A stretch of 64,000 bases of DNA from CAYMEK01 sp964389305 (lineage in GTDB: Bacteria > Spirochaetota > Spirochaetia > SZUA-6 > DRHE01). Below, one piece after another: positions 41,593-50,575 of the stretch. The notes under the pieces were generated by a model. The model was not told the DNA's origin, made no database searches, and was given only the letters and a program-made list of their open reading frames with translations. Position 1 is the stretch's first letter, and every line of letters begins with the position of its first letter. The DNA lies in NCBI GenBank assembly GCA_964389305.1, contig CAYMEK010000015.1, positions 8,524-72,523 on the forward strand. Reading direction: 5' to 3'. The position numbers were made by a program, and so were the translations under genes.

Positions 41593-42459
41593 CTACAGCT
41601 TGTGCCAGTATTTCCCGTAGAAGGCCCAGAGCCTTCGTTTCGTCTGGTAGGGGATGAGATCGGCGTCGGTCATGATGGCGGTCTCGGCGGCATGGCGGCA
41701 GGAGCAGTCCCCCCGCCCTCCGAGAGCCGCTACGATGCCGGGGATCAGTGCCTGGACGGTACGCGTGTTGTCGTTCATGACCTTTAGCACCATGTCGATG
41801 GTCACGCTGTCCTCTTCGCCCTTCCAGCAGTCGTAGTCGGTCACCATGGCCACGACGGCCAGGCAGATCTCCGCCTCTCTGGCCAGCTTTGCTTCGGGGA
41901 GCGCGGTCATGCCGATGAGCGCAGCCCCCCAGCCGCGGTACAGGAAAGACTCGACCCTGGTCGAAAACAGGGGTCCTTCCATGGTGATCAGGGCACCCTC
42001 CCGGTGAAAGCGGTGATTGCCCTTGGCGAGCACTCCGGCTATCGCTTCCCGCATGCCGGGACAATAGGGCTCGGCAAAAGGTACATGTCCGACCACTCCG
42101 TCCCCGAAAAAGCTGTTCTCCCGGCTGCGGGTCCTGTCGATGAGCTGATCGCAGAGCACGAAGTCTCCCGGCTTGAACTGCTCCTGGAGAGAGCCTACGG
42201 CGCTAACCGACAGGATCTGCTGTACTCCGAGGCTCTTGAGGGCCCAGATGTTGGCTCTGGAAGGAACCTCGGTGGGCAGCAGGCGATGTCCCTTGCCGTG
42301 CCGGGGAAGGAAGGCCACGCGCTCCCCCGTGATATCTACAATCGAGATCAGATCCGAAGGAAGGCCGAAAGGCGTCGGGACCTCGACCTCTTCGATTAGC
42401 TTGGCGTCCTTCAAACGGTACAGGCCGCTGCCTCCGATGACTGCGATTCGTGCTTGCAT
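41593..42459 (-). CDS. mtnP: 5'-methylthioadenosine phosphorylase
   Basis: Splits methylthioadenosine with phosphate into adenine and methylthioribose-1-phosphate, the substrate of MtnA. The 288-residue purine nucleoside phosphorylase-fold protein has IGGSGLYRL at the start, RHGKGH as phosphate-binding motif, EGPLFSTRVE and GMTALPEAKLAREAEI; the last is typical of MTAP-type enzymes. ATG 42459 with GGAG 8 bases upstream is preferred to the GTG at 42468. A purely S-methyl-5'-thioinosine-specific relative is possible but less likely given mtnA in the window. Confidence 0.92.
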   Translation of the reverse strand: MQARIAVIGGSGLYRLKDAKLIEEVEVPTPFGLPSDLISIVDITGERVAFLPRHGKGHRLLPTEVPSRANIWALKSLGVQQILSVSAVGSLQEQFKPGDFVLCDQLIDRTRSRENSFFGDGVVGHVPFAEPYCPGMREAIAGVLAKGNHRFHREGALITMEGPLFSTRVESFLYRGWGAALIGMTALPEAKLAREAEICLAVVAMVTDYDCWKGEEDSVTIDMVLKVMNDNTRTVQALIPGIVAALGGRGDCSCRHAAETAIMTDADLIPYQTKRRLWAFYGKYWHKL

Positions 42460-42678
42460 GATCTTCACTCCGGCTAGTGGATTTTATCGAGCGGGGACGT
42501 GAAGCCGCTCATCGCGGTGACCGGCTGCGCTACGAACCCCAAACCCTACGGGAGAGATTGTAAACCAGCCGGGATGAGTGTGGCAATGCCTCGCCTGGAT
42601 GCAGTCGTATGGATACGGTCCTACGGCTGTGAGTTTCCTTCTGCTTGCTCCTGGAGTCCGGCCTGAGCCCTCTTTCGG

Positions 42679-42707
42679 TTGAAAATTCTTCCGGCTTTCA
42701 CTATATT
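42679..42707 (+). promoter_or_regulatory. Promoter of clpP, leaderless geometry
   Basis: TTGAAA (42679-42684), a 17-base spacer and TATATT (42702-42707), then 7 bases to the ATG at 42715. These are the best-matching hexamers among the short-leader promoters in this window. Confidence 0.6.
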
Positions 42708-42714
42708 CATCCCT

Positions 42715-43329
42715 ATGATGGATGAGAAGCTGTTTCCCTCGTACCGGCTCCAGGAAAGCGAAGAGCAGGATGAAACGAAGAAGGAGTCGGAGTCGACCCT
42801 CATCGAACGAATTCTTAAAACCCGCAACATCCTGCTGTCCGGGGAGATCAACAAGCCTCTGGGCGAGAGAATCATCCGCCAGCTTATCTTGCTGGAAGAC
42901 CAGGGCGACGATCCCATCAAGGTTTTTATCGACAGCCCCGGTGGAGACGCCGATGCGGGCTTCGCCATATTCGACATGATGCGCTTCATCAAGCCCGAAG
43001 TGGTCGTTATCGGGATGGGACTGGTAGCCAGCGCGGCGGCGATCGTTCTGCTGGCCGCGCCCAAAAAGCAGCGCATCGCCCTGCCCAACTCCCACTATCT
43101 GATCCACCAGCCTCTAAGCGGTATGCGGGGGGTGGCCACGGAGATCGAGATCCACGCCAGGGAGCTGGACAAGCTGCGCCGCAAGATCAACAAGCTGGTC
43201 TCCGAGGAGACCGGCCAGAAACTCGAGAAGGTGGAGAAGGATACCGACCGGGACTATTGGATGAACGCGGAAGAAGCTCTGGAATACGGTTTGATCTCCA
43301 GGATCATAACCAGCAGGAAGGACCTGTAG
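42715..43329 (+). CDS. clpP: ClpP-family serine protease
   Basis: A 204-residue subunit of a ClpP peptidase. The catalytic triad can be placed as S106 (GLVASAAA), H131 (IHQPLSG) and D180 (TDRDYWM). The nucleophile strand reads GLVASAAAIVLL instead of the usual GMAASMGA form, and a charged N-terminal extension of ~28 residues precedes the axial loop. Both resemble the second ClpP paralogue of bacteria that have two. No clpX or other ATPase gene is adjacent. ATG 42715 (or 42718) lies 7 bases after the promoter -10. The secreted nuclease-fold gene follows 21 bases later. Confidence 0.88.
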   Translation: MMDEKLFPSYRLQESEEQDETKKESESTLIERILKTRNILLSGEINKPLGERIIRQLILLEDQGDDPIKVFIDSPGGDADAGFAIFDMMRFIKPEVVVIGMGLVASAAAIVLLAAPKKQRIALPNSHYLIHQPLSGMRGVATEIEIHARELDKLRRKINKLVSEETGQKLEKVEKDTDRDYWMNAEEALEYGLISRIITSRKDL

Positions 43330-43350
43330 GCTCCTCCGCTATCCGCCACG

Positions 43351-44418
43351 ATGTCGGGGAAGACGCGACTCGTTTTTGCCTTGCTTATTCTTCTCCTCGT
43401 CTCCTGCCGCGAGCGGATCGAGATCCTCTGCTACAATGTGGAAAACCTCTTCGACGATCGTTCAGACGGCCGCGAGTATCCCGAATACAGGCAGGCGGAC
43501 TGGAACGGGGAGCTGTATGCCCGCAAGCTTTCCGCCATAGCCCGCGTGCTCAAGGCAGCCTCCGCCAGGGGAGCGGACATTGTCTTGCTCCAGGAGGTGG
43601 AGAGCAGGAAAGCCCTGCTCGACTTGCGGGACCGGCACCTGGACGCGCTCGGGTACCGCTACCTCGTGCTGGCGTCCCAGGAAGGGATAGCTACGACGGT
43701 GGGCTGTCTGAGCAGGGTGCCCATCGGCCGCACCGTGACGCACTCGACCGGGTGGTTCGAGGGGCTCCCACTGCGCCCCATCCTGGAGATGCGCTTCGAG
43801 CTGGACGGCGCCGTGCTGTACCTGTTCAACAATCACTGGAAGTCCAAGACCGAGGGCGCCGAAGCCACCGAGCAGGCCCGCAGACAGGCGGCCCGCGTCC
43901 TGGCCGAGCGCATCGGTGAAGTACTGCAGACCGAGCCGCATGCGGACCTGCTGGTGGTGGGGGATCTGAACGAAAATCTGGATGAGCTGCAGCAGGCCGG
44001 GGGACGTTATGCAACTGCGGTCGTCGCTCCGGAACTCGGAAGGGACCTTGTTCCTCCGCAGCGATTGGAGCAGGGAATCCTGTTCGTAAGCTCCAATGTC
44101 CGGGCGGGGGGCCTGAGGGACGGCCGGCTGGTCCTCTACGACGCCTGGTTCGAAATCCCTGAGCAGCGGCGAGGCAGCTCGGTCTACCAGGGAGCATGGC
44201 AGACCCATGACCGGATGCTTCTGTCCCCCGGACTGTTCGATGAAAGGGGATTCCGCTACCGCCTCGGCAGCTTCCGGGTGCTGCGAGAGAGCTTTCTGCT
44301 CGAAGCGGCCAGCGGCTTTCCAAAGCGCTGGCGCAGGAGCCCGGCGGGCGGCCTGGGCGGCGAGTGGGGCTATTCCGATCACCTGCCCCTGGTGATACGC
44401 CTGGAGGCGCTCAGGTAG
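43351..44418 (+). CDS. Endonuclease/exonuclease/phosphatase-family lipoprotein
   Basis: A 355-residue protein with a lipobox at C19 (LLLVSC), hence probably anchored at the cell envelope. The DNase I/sphingomyelinase-type fold is shown by LCYNVENLFDD, LQEVES (catalytic glutamate), NNHWKSK, VVGDLNENL and the final YSDHLPLVIR (catalytic aspartate and histidine). It could cut nucleic acid or hydrolyse a phosphodiester lipid outside the cytoplasm. It follows clpP by 21 bases and is likely co-transcribed. The substrate is unknown. Confidence 0.85.
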   Translation: MSGKTRLVFALLILLLVSCRERIEILCYNVENLFDDRSDGREYPEYRQADWNGELYARKLSAIARVLKAASARGADIVLLQEVESRKALLDLRDRHLDALGYRYLVLASQEGIATTVGCLSRVPIGRTVTHSTGWFEGLPLRPILEMRFELDGAVLYLFNNHWKSKTEGAEATEQARRQAARVLAERIGEVLQTEPHADLLVVGDLNENLDELQQAGGRYATAVVAPELGRDLVPPQRLEQGILFVSSNVRAGGLRDGRLVLYDAWFEIPEQRRGSSVYQGAWQTHDRMLLSPGLFDERGFRYRLGSFRVLRESFLLEAASGFPKRWRRSPAGGLGGEWGYSDHLPLVIRLEALR

Positions 44419-44454
44419 CGGGCAGAGAGCCGCCGTTCGGGCGAGCAGGAGACC

Positions 44455-44483
44455 TTGAGGCGATAGCGGCATATCGCTACACT
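44455..44483 (+). promoter_or_regulatory. Promoter of argJ and possibly the moxR-bat genes
   Basis: TTGAGG (44455-44460), a 17-base spacer and TACACT (44478-44483), with 9 bases to the ATG at 44493. The leader would be about 3 bases long. Confidence 0.5.
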
Positions 44484-44492
44484 CTAGGCTCG

Positions 44493-45797
44493 ATGGCCGG
44501 CTATTCCTCCGCCCAACAGTACCTCGAGGAGCTGCAGAGACGTTCCGCCCTGCCGGAAGGGTTTGCGGTGTCCACCACTTCCCTCGAGTTCACCTCCCGC
44601 GAGAGAGGGCAGAGGCTGCCTATGAACCTGGCCCTCATTCTGCTGGAGCAGCCTACACCGCACTTCGGCGGGGTTTTTACGCGCAACCGTTTTGCCGGGG
44701 CGCCGATCCAGATCGGCCGCCAGCGCCTAGAGCAGGAGACGCTGCGGGGGGTGCTGATCAACAACAAGATCGCCAATGTGGGAGCGCCGGGAGGCGTGGA
44801 AGACGCCTGCCTGCTCTGCGACGCCCTGGGAGAGCTTCTCGGCGAGCGAGGCAGCCGCTTCCTGCCCGCCTCTACCGGGATAGTGGGTTGGAAGCTCCCT
44901 GTCGAGCCGATGATGGCCGCCCTGCCGGCTTTGACCAAAGGTCTGCATAATCATGGCGCGCTTCCCGTCGCCCGGGCTATCATGACCACGGATTCCTACC
45001 CCAAAATCCATCGGGAGAAAGTCGGGGAGGGAAGCATCCTGGGGCTGGCCAAGGGAGCCGGCATGATCGAGCCCAACCTGGCCACCATGCTGGCGTTTAT
45101 TCTTACGGATCTGGCTGTGCCGAGAGACGAGCTGCGGCGTGTCCTGAGCTCCTGCGTCGAAGAGAGCTTCAACCGCATCTCTGTTGACGGAGATCAAAGC
45201 ACCAGCGACATGGTGCTCCTATTCAGCTCGGCTTCCAAGCCGGCGGTTCCAGCCGAACGGTTTCGCGAAGCCCTGCTGGCGGTGTGCCGGCGACTGGCGG
45301 AGGACGTGGTCCGCAACGGCGAAGGCGTGGCCCACGTAATCCGGGTGAAGGTGGAGGGTGGAGCGAGCGGGCGGATAGCGTCGGGAGCGGCCAAGGCCGT
45401 GGTCAACTCCCCCCTGGTCAAAGCCGCCGTGTTCGGAAACGACCCCAACGTGGGAAGGGTCGTTTCCGCGCTGGGAGATTTCTTCGCCACCGCCGAGTTC
45501 GTTGACGCCGACGGCAAGGTAGCGGAGGCGCCTTTCGATCTCCAGCGCCTGCGGATCACGCTGGGCGGGACGGAGATATTCAGCGAGGGCGCTTTCCGCC
45601 TGGACAGCCGCAAAGAGGGGGAGCTGAGCCGCTACCTGGCCGGGTGCGCGTTCGATCCCACGGTCAAGGGGTTTCCGGCGCACGACCGGCGGGTCGAGAT
45701 CGGGATCGATCTGGGGGCCGGGCGGGGGGAATCGGAGGCGCTGGGGGCGGACCTGTCCTACGAGTATGTCAGGGAGAACGCCGACTACAGGACATAA
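44493..45797 (+). CDS. argJ: Glutamate N-acetyltransferase ArgJ
   Basis: Transfers the acetyl group from N-acetylornithine to glutamate in arginine synthesis, and sometimes also makes N-acetylglutamate from acetyl-CoA. The 434-residue precursor is cleaved before a threonine, which is seen in PNLATMLAFILTD. Other signatures are FTRNRFAGAPI near the N-terminus and SVDGDQSTSDM. The start at 44493 is supported by the promoter 9 bases upstream. No other arginine genes are near; instead moxR follows 27 bases after its stop. Confidence 0.92.
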   Translation: MAGYSSAQQYLEELQRRSALPEGFAVSTTSLEFTSRERGQRLPMNLALILLEQPTPHFGGVFTRNRFAGAPIQIGRQRLEQETLRGVLINNKIANVGAPGGVEDACLLCDALGELLGERGSRFLPASTGIVGWKLPVEPMMAALPALTKGLHNHGALPVARAIMTTDSYPKIHREKVGEGSILGLAKGAGMIEPNLATMLAFILTDLAVPRDELRRVLSSCVEESFNRISVDGDQSTSDMVLLFSSASKPAVPAERFREALLAVCRRLAEDVVRNGEGVAHVIRVKVEGGASGRIASGAAKAVVNSPLVKAAVFGNDPNVGRVVSALGDFFATAEFVDADGKVAEAPFDLQRLRITLGGTEIFSEGAFRLDSRKEGELSRYLAGCAFDPTVKGFPAHDRRVEIGIDLGAGRGESEALGADLSYEYVRENADYRT

Positions 45798-45824
45798 GAC
45801 AGGCAGTTCTAGGGATAACCGCAG

Positions 45825-46811
45825 ATGGGTCAGAAAACCAGCATGCAGAACGAGAATGTAGAGAGAGCCACTGAGCTGTTGCAGCGTGCGTTTCAGGAGG
45901 TTTCCAGGCGCATCGTCGGCCAGCGGGAAATGCTGGAGGGTATGTTGATGGGCCTGCTCACCGAGGGCCATGTGCTTCTGGAGGGAGTTCCCGGGCTGGC
46001 CAAGACCCTGGCCGTGAAGTCTTTGGCCGAGGTGCTGGATGCGGGGTTCAAGAGAATACAGTTCACCCCCGATCTGCTGCCCGCGGATCTGATAGGCACA
46101 ATGATCTACAGGCCCCAAACGGGGGACTTCGTTCCCCGCAAGGGACCGATCTTCACCAATATTATCCTGGCCGATGAGATCAACCGCTCTCCCGCCAAGG
46201 TCCAATCGGCTCTCCTCGAAGCCATGGAGGAGCGCCAGGTGACTATGGGAAACGAGACCTACCGGCTCGATGAGCCCTTCCTGGTGCTGGCCACCCAGAA
46301 TCCCATCGAGCACGAGGGGACCTATCCCCTTCCCGAAGCTCAGCTGGATCGCTTCATCCTCAAGCTGTTGATACCGTATCCGAGCTTCGAGGAGGAGAAG
46401 GAAATCCTCAATCGGGTTGGGGTTCGCAAGGAGATCGCCGTAGAGAAAGTTCTGGATGGTGAAGGAATCGGCGTATTGAGATCGGTGGTGCGGGAGATTC
46501 ACGTCGATCCGAGGATCGGGGAATATATCGTCCGCCTTGTTCAAGCCAGCCGGGAACGAAACAGGGACAAAGCGGACTTCGTGCGGTTCATAGAATACGG
46601 GGCCTCGCCGCGAGCTTCGATCTATCTTTTCCGCTGCGCCAAGGTCAGGGCGCTCCTCGACGGCCGGGCTTTTGTCATACCGGAAGACGTGAAGGTAACG
46701 GCGCCGGCGGTCCTCCGGCACCGGATCATCCTCACCTACGAAGCCGAAGCCGAAGATGTTGCCAGCGACCAGGTCATCGCCGAAATACTGGGCAGCGTCG
46801 ACGTTCCCTGA
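45825..46811 (+). CDS. MoxR-family AAA ATPase
   Basis: A 328-residue AAA+ ATPase of the MoxR group, thought to act as a chaperone that activates partner von Willebrand A proteins. Walker A is EGVPGLAKT, Walker B is ILADEINRSPAKVQ, sensor 1 is LATQNPIEHEGTYPLPEAQLDRF, and the arginine finger region is present. It is the first of eight consecutive plus-strand genes (DUF58, BatD-like, BatA, BatB, two TPR proteins, Smr), the standard aerotolerance-type layout. The start ATG has AGGG upstream. Confidence 0.93.
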   Translation: MGQKTSMQNENVERATELLQRAFQEVSRRIVGQREMLEGMLMGLLTEGHVLLEGVPGLAKTLAVKSLAEVLDAGFKRIQFTPDLLPADLIGTMIYRPQTGDFVPRKGPIFTNIILADEINRSPAKVQSALLEAMEERQVTMGNETYRLDEPFLVLATQNPIEHEGTYPLPEAQLDRFILKLLIPYPSFEEEKEILNRVGVRKEIAVEKVLDGEGIGVLRSVVREIHVDPRIGEYIVRLVQASRERNRDKADFVRFIEYGASPRASIYLFRCAKVRALLDGRAFVIPEDVKVTAPAVLRHRIILTYEAEAEDVASDQVIAEILGSVDVP

Positions 46812-46817
46812 CGGCAT

Positions 46818-47693
46818 ATGAAGGAGTTTTCCTTTTTCCGCCGGGTCCGGCAGGTCGAACTGGTGGCCGCCAGGCTGGTCGATCAGCTTCTCGGCGGACG
46901 TTATCGCTCGATCTTCAGGGGCCAGGGGATCGAGTTCGACGAGGTGCGCGAATACGTAGCCGGGGACGATGTACGGGCTATCGATTGGAACGTCACCTCC
47001 CGGATGGGAATGCCGCATACGAAAATTTTCCGGGAGGAGCGGGAAATCATTTTATTCAATGTAGTCGATATCTCGCCTTCCCTGTACACGGGCTCCGGTG
47101 AGATAGCCAAGAGTCTGTTTGCAGCCATGGTTTTTGCGATCCTGGCCCTTTCGGCCGTGAAGAACAACGACCGGGTAGGGGCGGCGTTTTTCAGCGATCG
47201 GATCGAGAAATGGGTCCCGCCCGCTCAAGGGCGAAAGCATGCCTTGAGCCTGATCCATGAGCTGTTGACCGTGAAACCCGCCGGAAGAGGGTCGGACCTG
47301 GATCTGGTGCTGAAGGGAGTGTATCGGAACCTGAAACGCCGCGGCATCTGTTTTATCATCTCCGACTTCCGTACAGATGGGTACTGGGATTCTCTGTCTC
47401 TGCTGGCCCGCAAGCACGACTGCGTGGCTGTGAAGATCTACGATCCCGTAGAGGCGTTTTTTCCCCGGACCGGCGTCGTGGAGCTGGAAGATCCGGAGAG
47501 TGGAGACATCCTGCTGGCCGACGGCTCTTCCTCCCGGTTCCGCCGCAGCTATGAACGCCTTTGGCAGGAGAAGCAATCCGGCTGGACCAACGCCTGCCAG
47601 AGGCGAGGCGTGGAAAGCATGACTCTCAGCACCTCCGACGATCCCGGCGTGGAGATCCTGCGTTTCTTCCGGCGTAGAAGGCGCAGACGATGA
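46818..47693 (+). CDS. DUF58 protein of the MoxR/Bat operon
   Basis: A 291-residue protein with the DUF58 signature GIEFDEVREYVAGDDVRAIDWNVTSR followed by a von Willebrand A-like fold (VDISPSLYTGSG as its metal-site loop). It is the usual partner encoded directly after MoxR. It has no membrane segment, unlike some family members. The C-terminus is very basic (a run of arginines). It starts 6 bases after the moxR stop and its stop overlaps the next start (ATGA). Confidence 0.88.
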   Translation: MKEFSFFRRVRQVELVAARLVDQLLGGRYRSIFRGQGIEFDEVREYVAGDDVRAIDWNVTSRMGMPHTKIFREEREIILFNVVDISPSLYTGSGEIAKSLFAAMVFAILALSAVKNNDRVGAAFFSDRIEKWVPPAQGRKHALSLIHELLTVKPAGRGSDLDLVLKGVYRNLKRRGICFIISDFRTDGYWDSLSLLARKHDCVAVKIYDPVEAFFPRTGVVELEDPESGDILLADGSSSRFRRSYERLWQEKQSGWTNACQRRGVESMTLSTSDDPGVEILRFFRRRRRRR

Positions 47694-48577
47694 GCAGGAT
47701 GACAGGGGTTATCGGGTCGGTGCTCCTGCTGCTGGCGGTCTCCGTTGCCCTCTCGGCCCAGGAGGAGTCTGTGGAGTCGGTCCTGCTCCCGCCCCGCTTC
47801 TATGTGGGCGACCGCGTGGAGTTGCGCCTGACGCTGGATGTGCCGGCAGAGCTGGTCGTGAGCGAACCGGAAAAGCTTCCGCAGGATCCGTGGCTGGAGG
47901 TACATCGGGTGGAGGTCCAAGACTACAGAAATCCCGGCCGAAGCGGGAAGGTGCGGATCCGGGTGTTTTTCACACCATTCCAGCCCGGGCAAAGCAGGCT
48001 GCCGGCCCTGTCCCTGGGCCAGCTGCATCTCGGAGCGACTACCGTTCACACCCGCTCCGTGCTGGAGCAGGAGCAAAGTCTTTCTCTGCAGGGCTTGCGG
48101 GGACAGCTCGATCTGCCGTTGACCGCAGCCAAGCTTGCCCTCATCATCACCATAGGGATCGGGGTCCCGGCGGGTGCCTTCTTCGCCTTCGTGCACGGCG
48201 CCCGAGGCCTGGCCAGGATCCGGGCCGAGCGGCGCCGGCGGCTTCCCTATCTTCGCTTTCGCAACATCTTGCGGCGGCTGAAAAAACAATCCTCCGAGAT
48301 CGAGGGCAGGTCCTTCTTTATCCTGCTCTCCCTCGCCCTGAAGAGTTACCTGGCCGAGAGGCTGTCGGTTCCCCTTATGAGCGCTACCACGGGCGAGATC
48401 GGGCAGCGGTTGTCCGGGATAGGCCTGGAGCCCAGCCTATCGGAAAGCATCCATGAGCTGCTCAGAAGGTCGGACCTGGTGAAGTTCTCGGGCCGTAAGA
48501 CGGGCCGGCGGGAAATAGGCGCGGAGCTGCGGAGAGTGGAAGACATTCTAGAGGGAATCGAAGAGAGGATCCGGTGA
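47690..48577 (+). CDS. BatD-like single-span protein, short form
   Basis: A 295-residue protein with a signal peptide (ends near LSAQ), one beta-rich extracytoplasmic domain (~25-135), a membrane segment at ~145-170 and a helical cytoplasmic tail with FFILLSLALKSYLAERL. The position between DUF58 and batA, and the topology, match BatD/DUF4381-type proteins. Only one extracytoplasmic domain is present, much shorter than Bacteroides BatD. The start overlaps the DUF58 stop. No enzyme motif is present, and a structural or signalling role in the complex is inferred. Confidence 0.65.
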   Translation: MSRMTGVIGSVLLLLAVSVALSAQEESVESVLLPPRFYVGDRVELRLTLDVPAELVVSEPEKLPQDPWLEVHRVEVQDYRNPGRSGKVRIRVFFTPFQPGQSRLPALSLGQLHLGATTVHTRSVLEQEQSLSLQGLRGQLDLPLTAAKLALIITIGIGVPAGAFFAFVHGARGLARIRAERRRRLPYLRFRNILRRLKKQSSEIEGRSFFILLSLALKSYLAERLSVPLMSATTGEIGQRLSGIGLEPSLSESIHELLRRSDLVKFSGRKTGRREIGAELRRVEDILEGIEERIR

Positions 48578-49578
48578 TGTGGAGCCTGGACTTTCCCCTC
48601 ACCCTGCTCGCAGTATCGATTGTTCCGGTATTAATCTACCTGGTTCATTTTCGCCGCTCCCGCGGCGGGAAACTCAGCTTCAATTTCAGCATCTGGGGAA
48701 CCGAGCCCATTCGCTTTCCGGGGACCCCCAAGCGACTGCTGCTGTTGCTGAGCAGGATTCTGTTCTGGACGGGATTTTCTCTGCTGGTGGTAGCGCTGTC
48801 CGGACCGGTGTTGATCGAAAAGCGGAGAAACTACCTGACCAGGGGATTGGACCTGATCATTGCCCTGGATGTTTCTCCCAGCATGTCCGCCCGGGATGTG
48901 GGCGCCGCCACCCGCTTCGAAGCCGCGCGGGAGGTGATCAGAGGTTTCGCGACCGGCAGGGAGAACGACTCGATCGGCCTGGTCGCCTTCGGCCGGGAGG
49001 CGGCTCTAATGGTTCCCCCGACCCTGGACCACGGCTTTCTCTTTGAGGTTTTGGATACGCTGCAGGTCATGGAGCTGGGCGACGGAACATCTATCGGAAC
49101 AGGAATCGCCTTGGCCGCCCTGCACTTGAGGGACTCCGGCTCCAGCGAGAAGGTTATTGTGCTGGTGACAGACGGGGACAATAACGCCGGAGAAATCTCC
49201 CCGGAAAGGGCGACCGAGGTGGCTGCAGCACTCGGAATCAGGATCTATACCATAGGAATCGGGAGCGAGGGAGAAACCACCCTCGAGTTCACGGATCCGG
49301 AGAGCGGAAGACAGGTGCGGGGGGTTTACCAGGGAAAGCTCAATGAGGAGCTGCTGCGGCAGATGGCCGCCGTCTCAGGCGGCCGCTATTTTCACTCCGG
49401 CACTCTAGGTATTCTTGATACCGTATTCCAGGAGATAGACAGCCTGGAGAGCAGGCGGCAGGAGGTGGTGGTATTTGTCGAGCGCCTGCCCCGGCAGGGG
49501 ATTTTTATCCTCACCGGGCTGCTCATCATTGTGGCCTGCGTTCTGATAAATAAACTGATGATAGGGGAGCTGTTGTAA
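48577..49578 (+). CDS. batA: BatA-type von Willebrand factor A membrane protein
   Basis: A ~333-residue protein with two N-terminal membrane segments (about residues 6-26 and 54-80), a cytosol- or periplasm-facing VWA domain, and a final membrane helix near the C-terminus. The metal-ion-dependent adhesion site is complete: DVSPSMSARD, the later threonine in GDGTSIGTG and VTDGDNN. The start can be GTG 48574 or ATG 48577; the latter overlaps the preceding stop as TGATG with AGAGG 8 bases upstream. It pairs with batB in the same operon. Confidence 0.88.
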   Translation: MWSLDFPLTLLAVSIVPVLIYLVHFRRSRGGKLSFNFSIWGTEPIRFPGTPKRLLLLLSRILFWTGFSLLVVALSGPVLIEKRRNYLTRGLDLIIALDVSPSMSARDVGAATRFEAAREVIRGFATGRENDSIGLVAFGREAALMVPPTLDHGFLFEVLDTLQVMELGDGTSIGTGIALAALHLRDSGSSEKVIVLVTDGDNNAGEISPERATEVAAALGIRIYTIGIGSEGETTLEFTDPESGRQVRGVYQGKLNEELLRQMAAVSGGRYFHSGTLGILDTVFQEIDSLESRRQEVVVFVERLPRQGIFILTGLLIIVACVLINKLMIGELL

Positions 49579-49582
49579 ACGG

Positions 49583-50575
49583 ATGCTGGACCGACCGCAG
49601 GCGCTGTTCTTTTTTTTACTGCTGGCCCTTATTAGTGCGGCCTGGAGCATCGCCTTCAAGCGCGGACGCAAGAGCCTGCAGGCCTTGGGAGGAGATTGGC
49701 GATCGGCTGCACTCCTCGACGTGTATGTGTTCAAGAGCTTTTTCTCCTTTCTCTTCTTCGCCTTTTTTTTCGCCTCCTGTGTGCTCGCCCTGGCCGGTCT
49801 TAGCTGGGGGAACCGGCTGGTGGAAGAACGGCGTTCGGGCCAGGAGATCGTCGTAGTCCTGGACGTCTCAAACAGCATGCTGGCCGAGGATGGGAATGGA
49901 TCACGTCTGGAGCGCTCCCTGCGCGCCGTCAGGCGGTTGGCGGCGGAGCTGGAAGGTGTCCGGATCGGCCTGGTCGCGTTCAAGGGCCGGGCGGTGCGCC
50001 TGCTGCCCTTGACCGAGGATCGTTATGCCCTGGAGACTGCCCTTCGACATGTCGGTCCCGACGTTATGAGCTCGCCGGGAAGCGGTCTGGAAGAAGGCAT
50101 CGATCGAGCGATCGAGGCCCTGGCAAGTACCCGGGCGACCTACAGGGCTGCAGTGCTTTTCAGCGACGGAGAGTACCACTCGGGAGAACCCTCTGCGGCA
50201 GCGGCCCGGGCCGGCAGGCAAGGAGTGCCTCTATACGTGGTGGCGGTTGGAAGCGAGGAGGGCGCAGTGGTCAGGCTTCCGGACGGAAGAGTGCTGGAGG
50301 ACAGCCGGGGCAATCCAGTGGTCACCCGCCTTCGCCTGAGGCCACTGGAGGAAATCGCGAAGCTCAGCTCGGGCCGGCTTTTCCGGCTTGAGGAAAAGGA
50401 CAGCAACGTCGTGGAGGAAATAGGCGCGGAGCTGAGAGGCCAGAAGGAGGGAAGCACTGTGCTCGGCATGAGAGCAGAGAAGAAAGATCGCTTTCGTTTA
50501 TTCCTCTTTCTGGCACTCCTATTTCTGTGTCTGTCCATATTGGTGAAGGCGGTGCGGTGGCGCAGCATTCTGTGA
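49583..50575 (+). CDS. batB: BatB-type von Willebrand factor A membrane protein
   Basis: A 330-residue paralogue of BatA with membrane segments near residues 7-22, 50-75 and 305-325 around a VWA domain. The metal-site motif is DVSNSMLAED, with VGPDVMSSPGSGL and FSDGEYHSG as the later parts. BatA and BatB are thought to form a membrane complex with the TPR protein that follows. The start ATG is 4 bases after the batA stop with GGAG upstream. Its stop overlaps the next gene's GTG (GTGA). Confidence 0.88.
   Translation: MLDRPQALFFFLLLALISAAWSIAFKRGRKSLQALGGDWRSAALLDVYVFKSFFSFLFFAFFFASCVLALAGLSWGNRLVEERRSGQEIVVVLDVSNSMLAEDGNGSRLERSLRAVRRLAAELEGVRIGLVAFKGRAVRLLPLTEDRYALETALRHVGPDVMSSPGSGLEEGIDRAIEALASTRATYRAAVLFSDGEYHSGEPSAAAARAGRQGVPLYVVAVGSEEGAVVRLPDGRVLEDSRGNPVVTRLRLRPLEEIAKLSSGRLFRLEEKDSNVVEEIGAELRGQKEGSTVLGMRAEKKDRFRLFLFLALLFLCLSILVKAVRWRSIL

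Noticed and set aside
45219..47018. Open frame of 599 codons on the minus strand opposite argJ, moxR and DUF58
   Set aside because: The plus-strand genes carry all catalytic motifs; the antisense translation is low in motif content and rich in histidine, glutamine and leucine as expected of a shadow.
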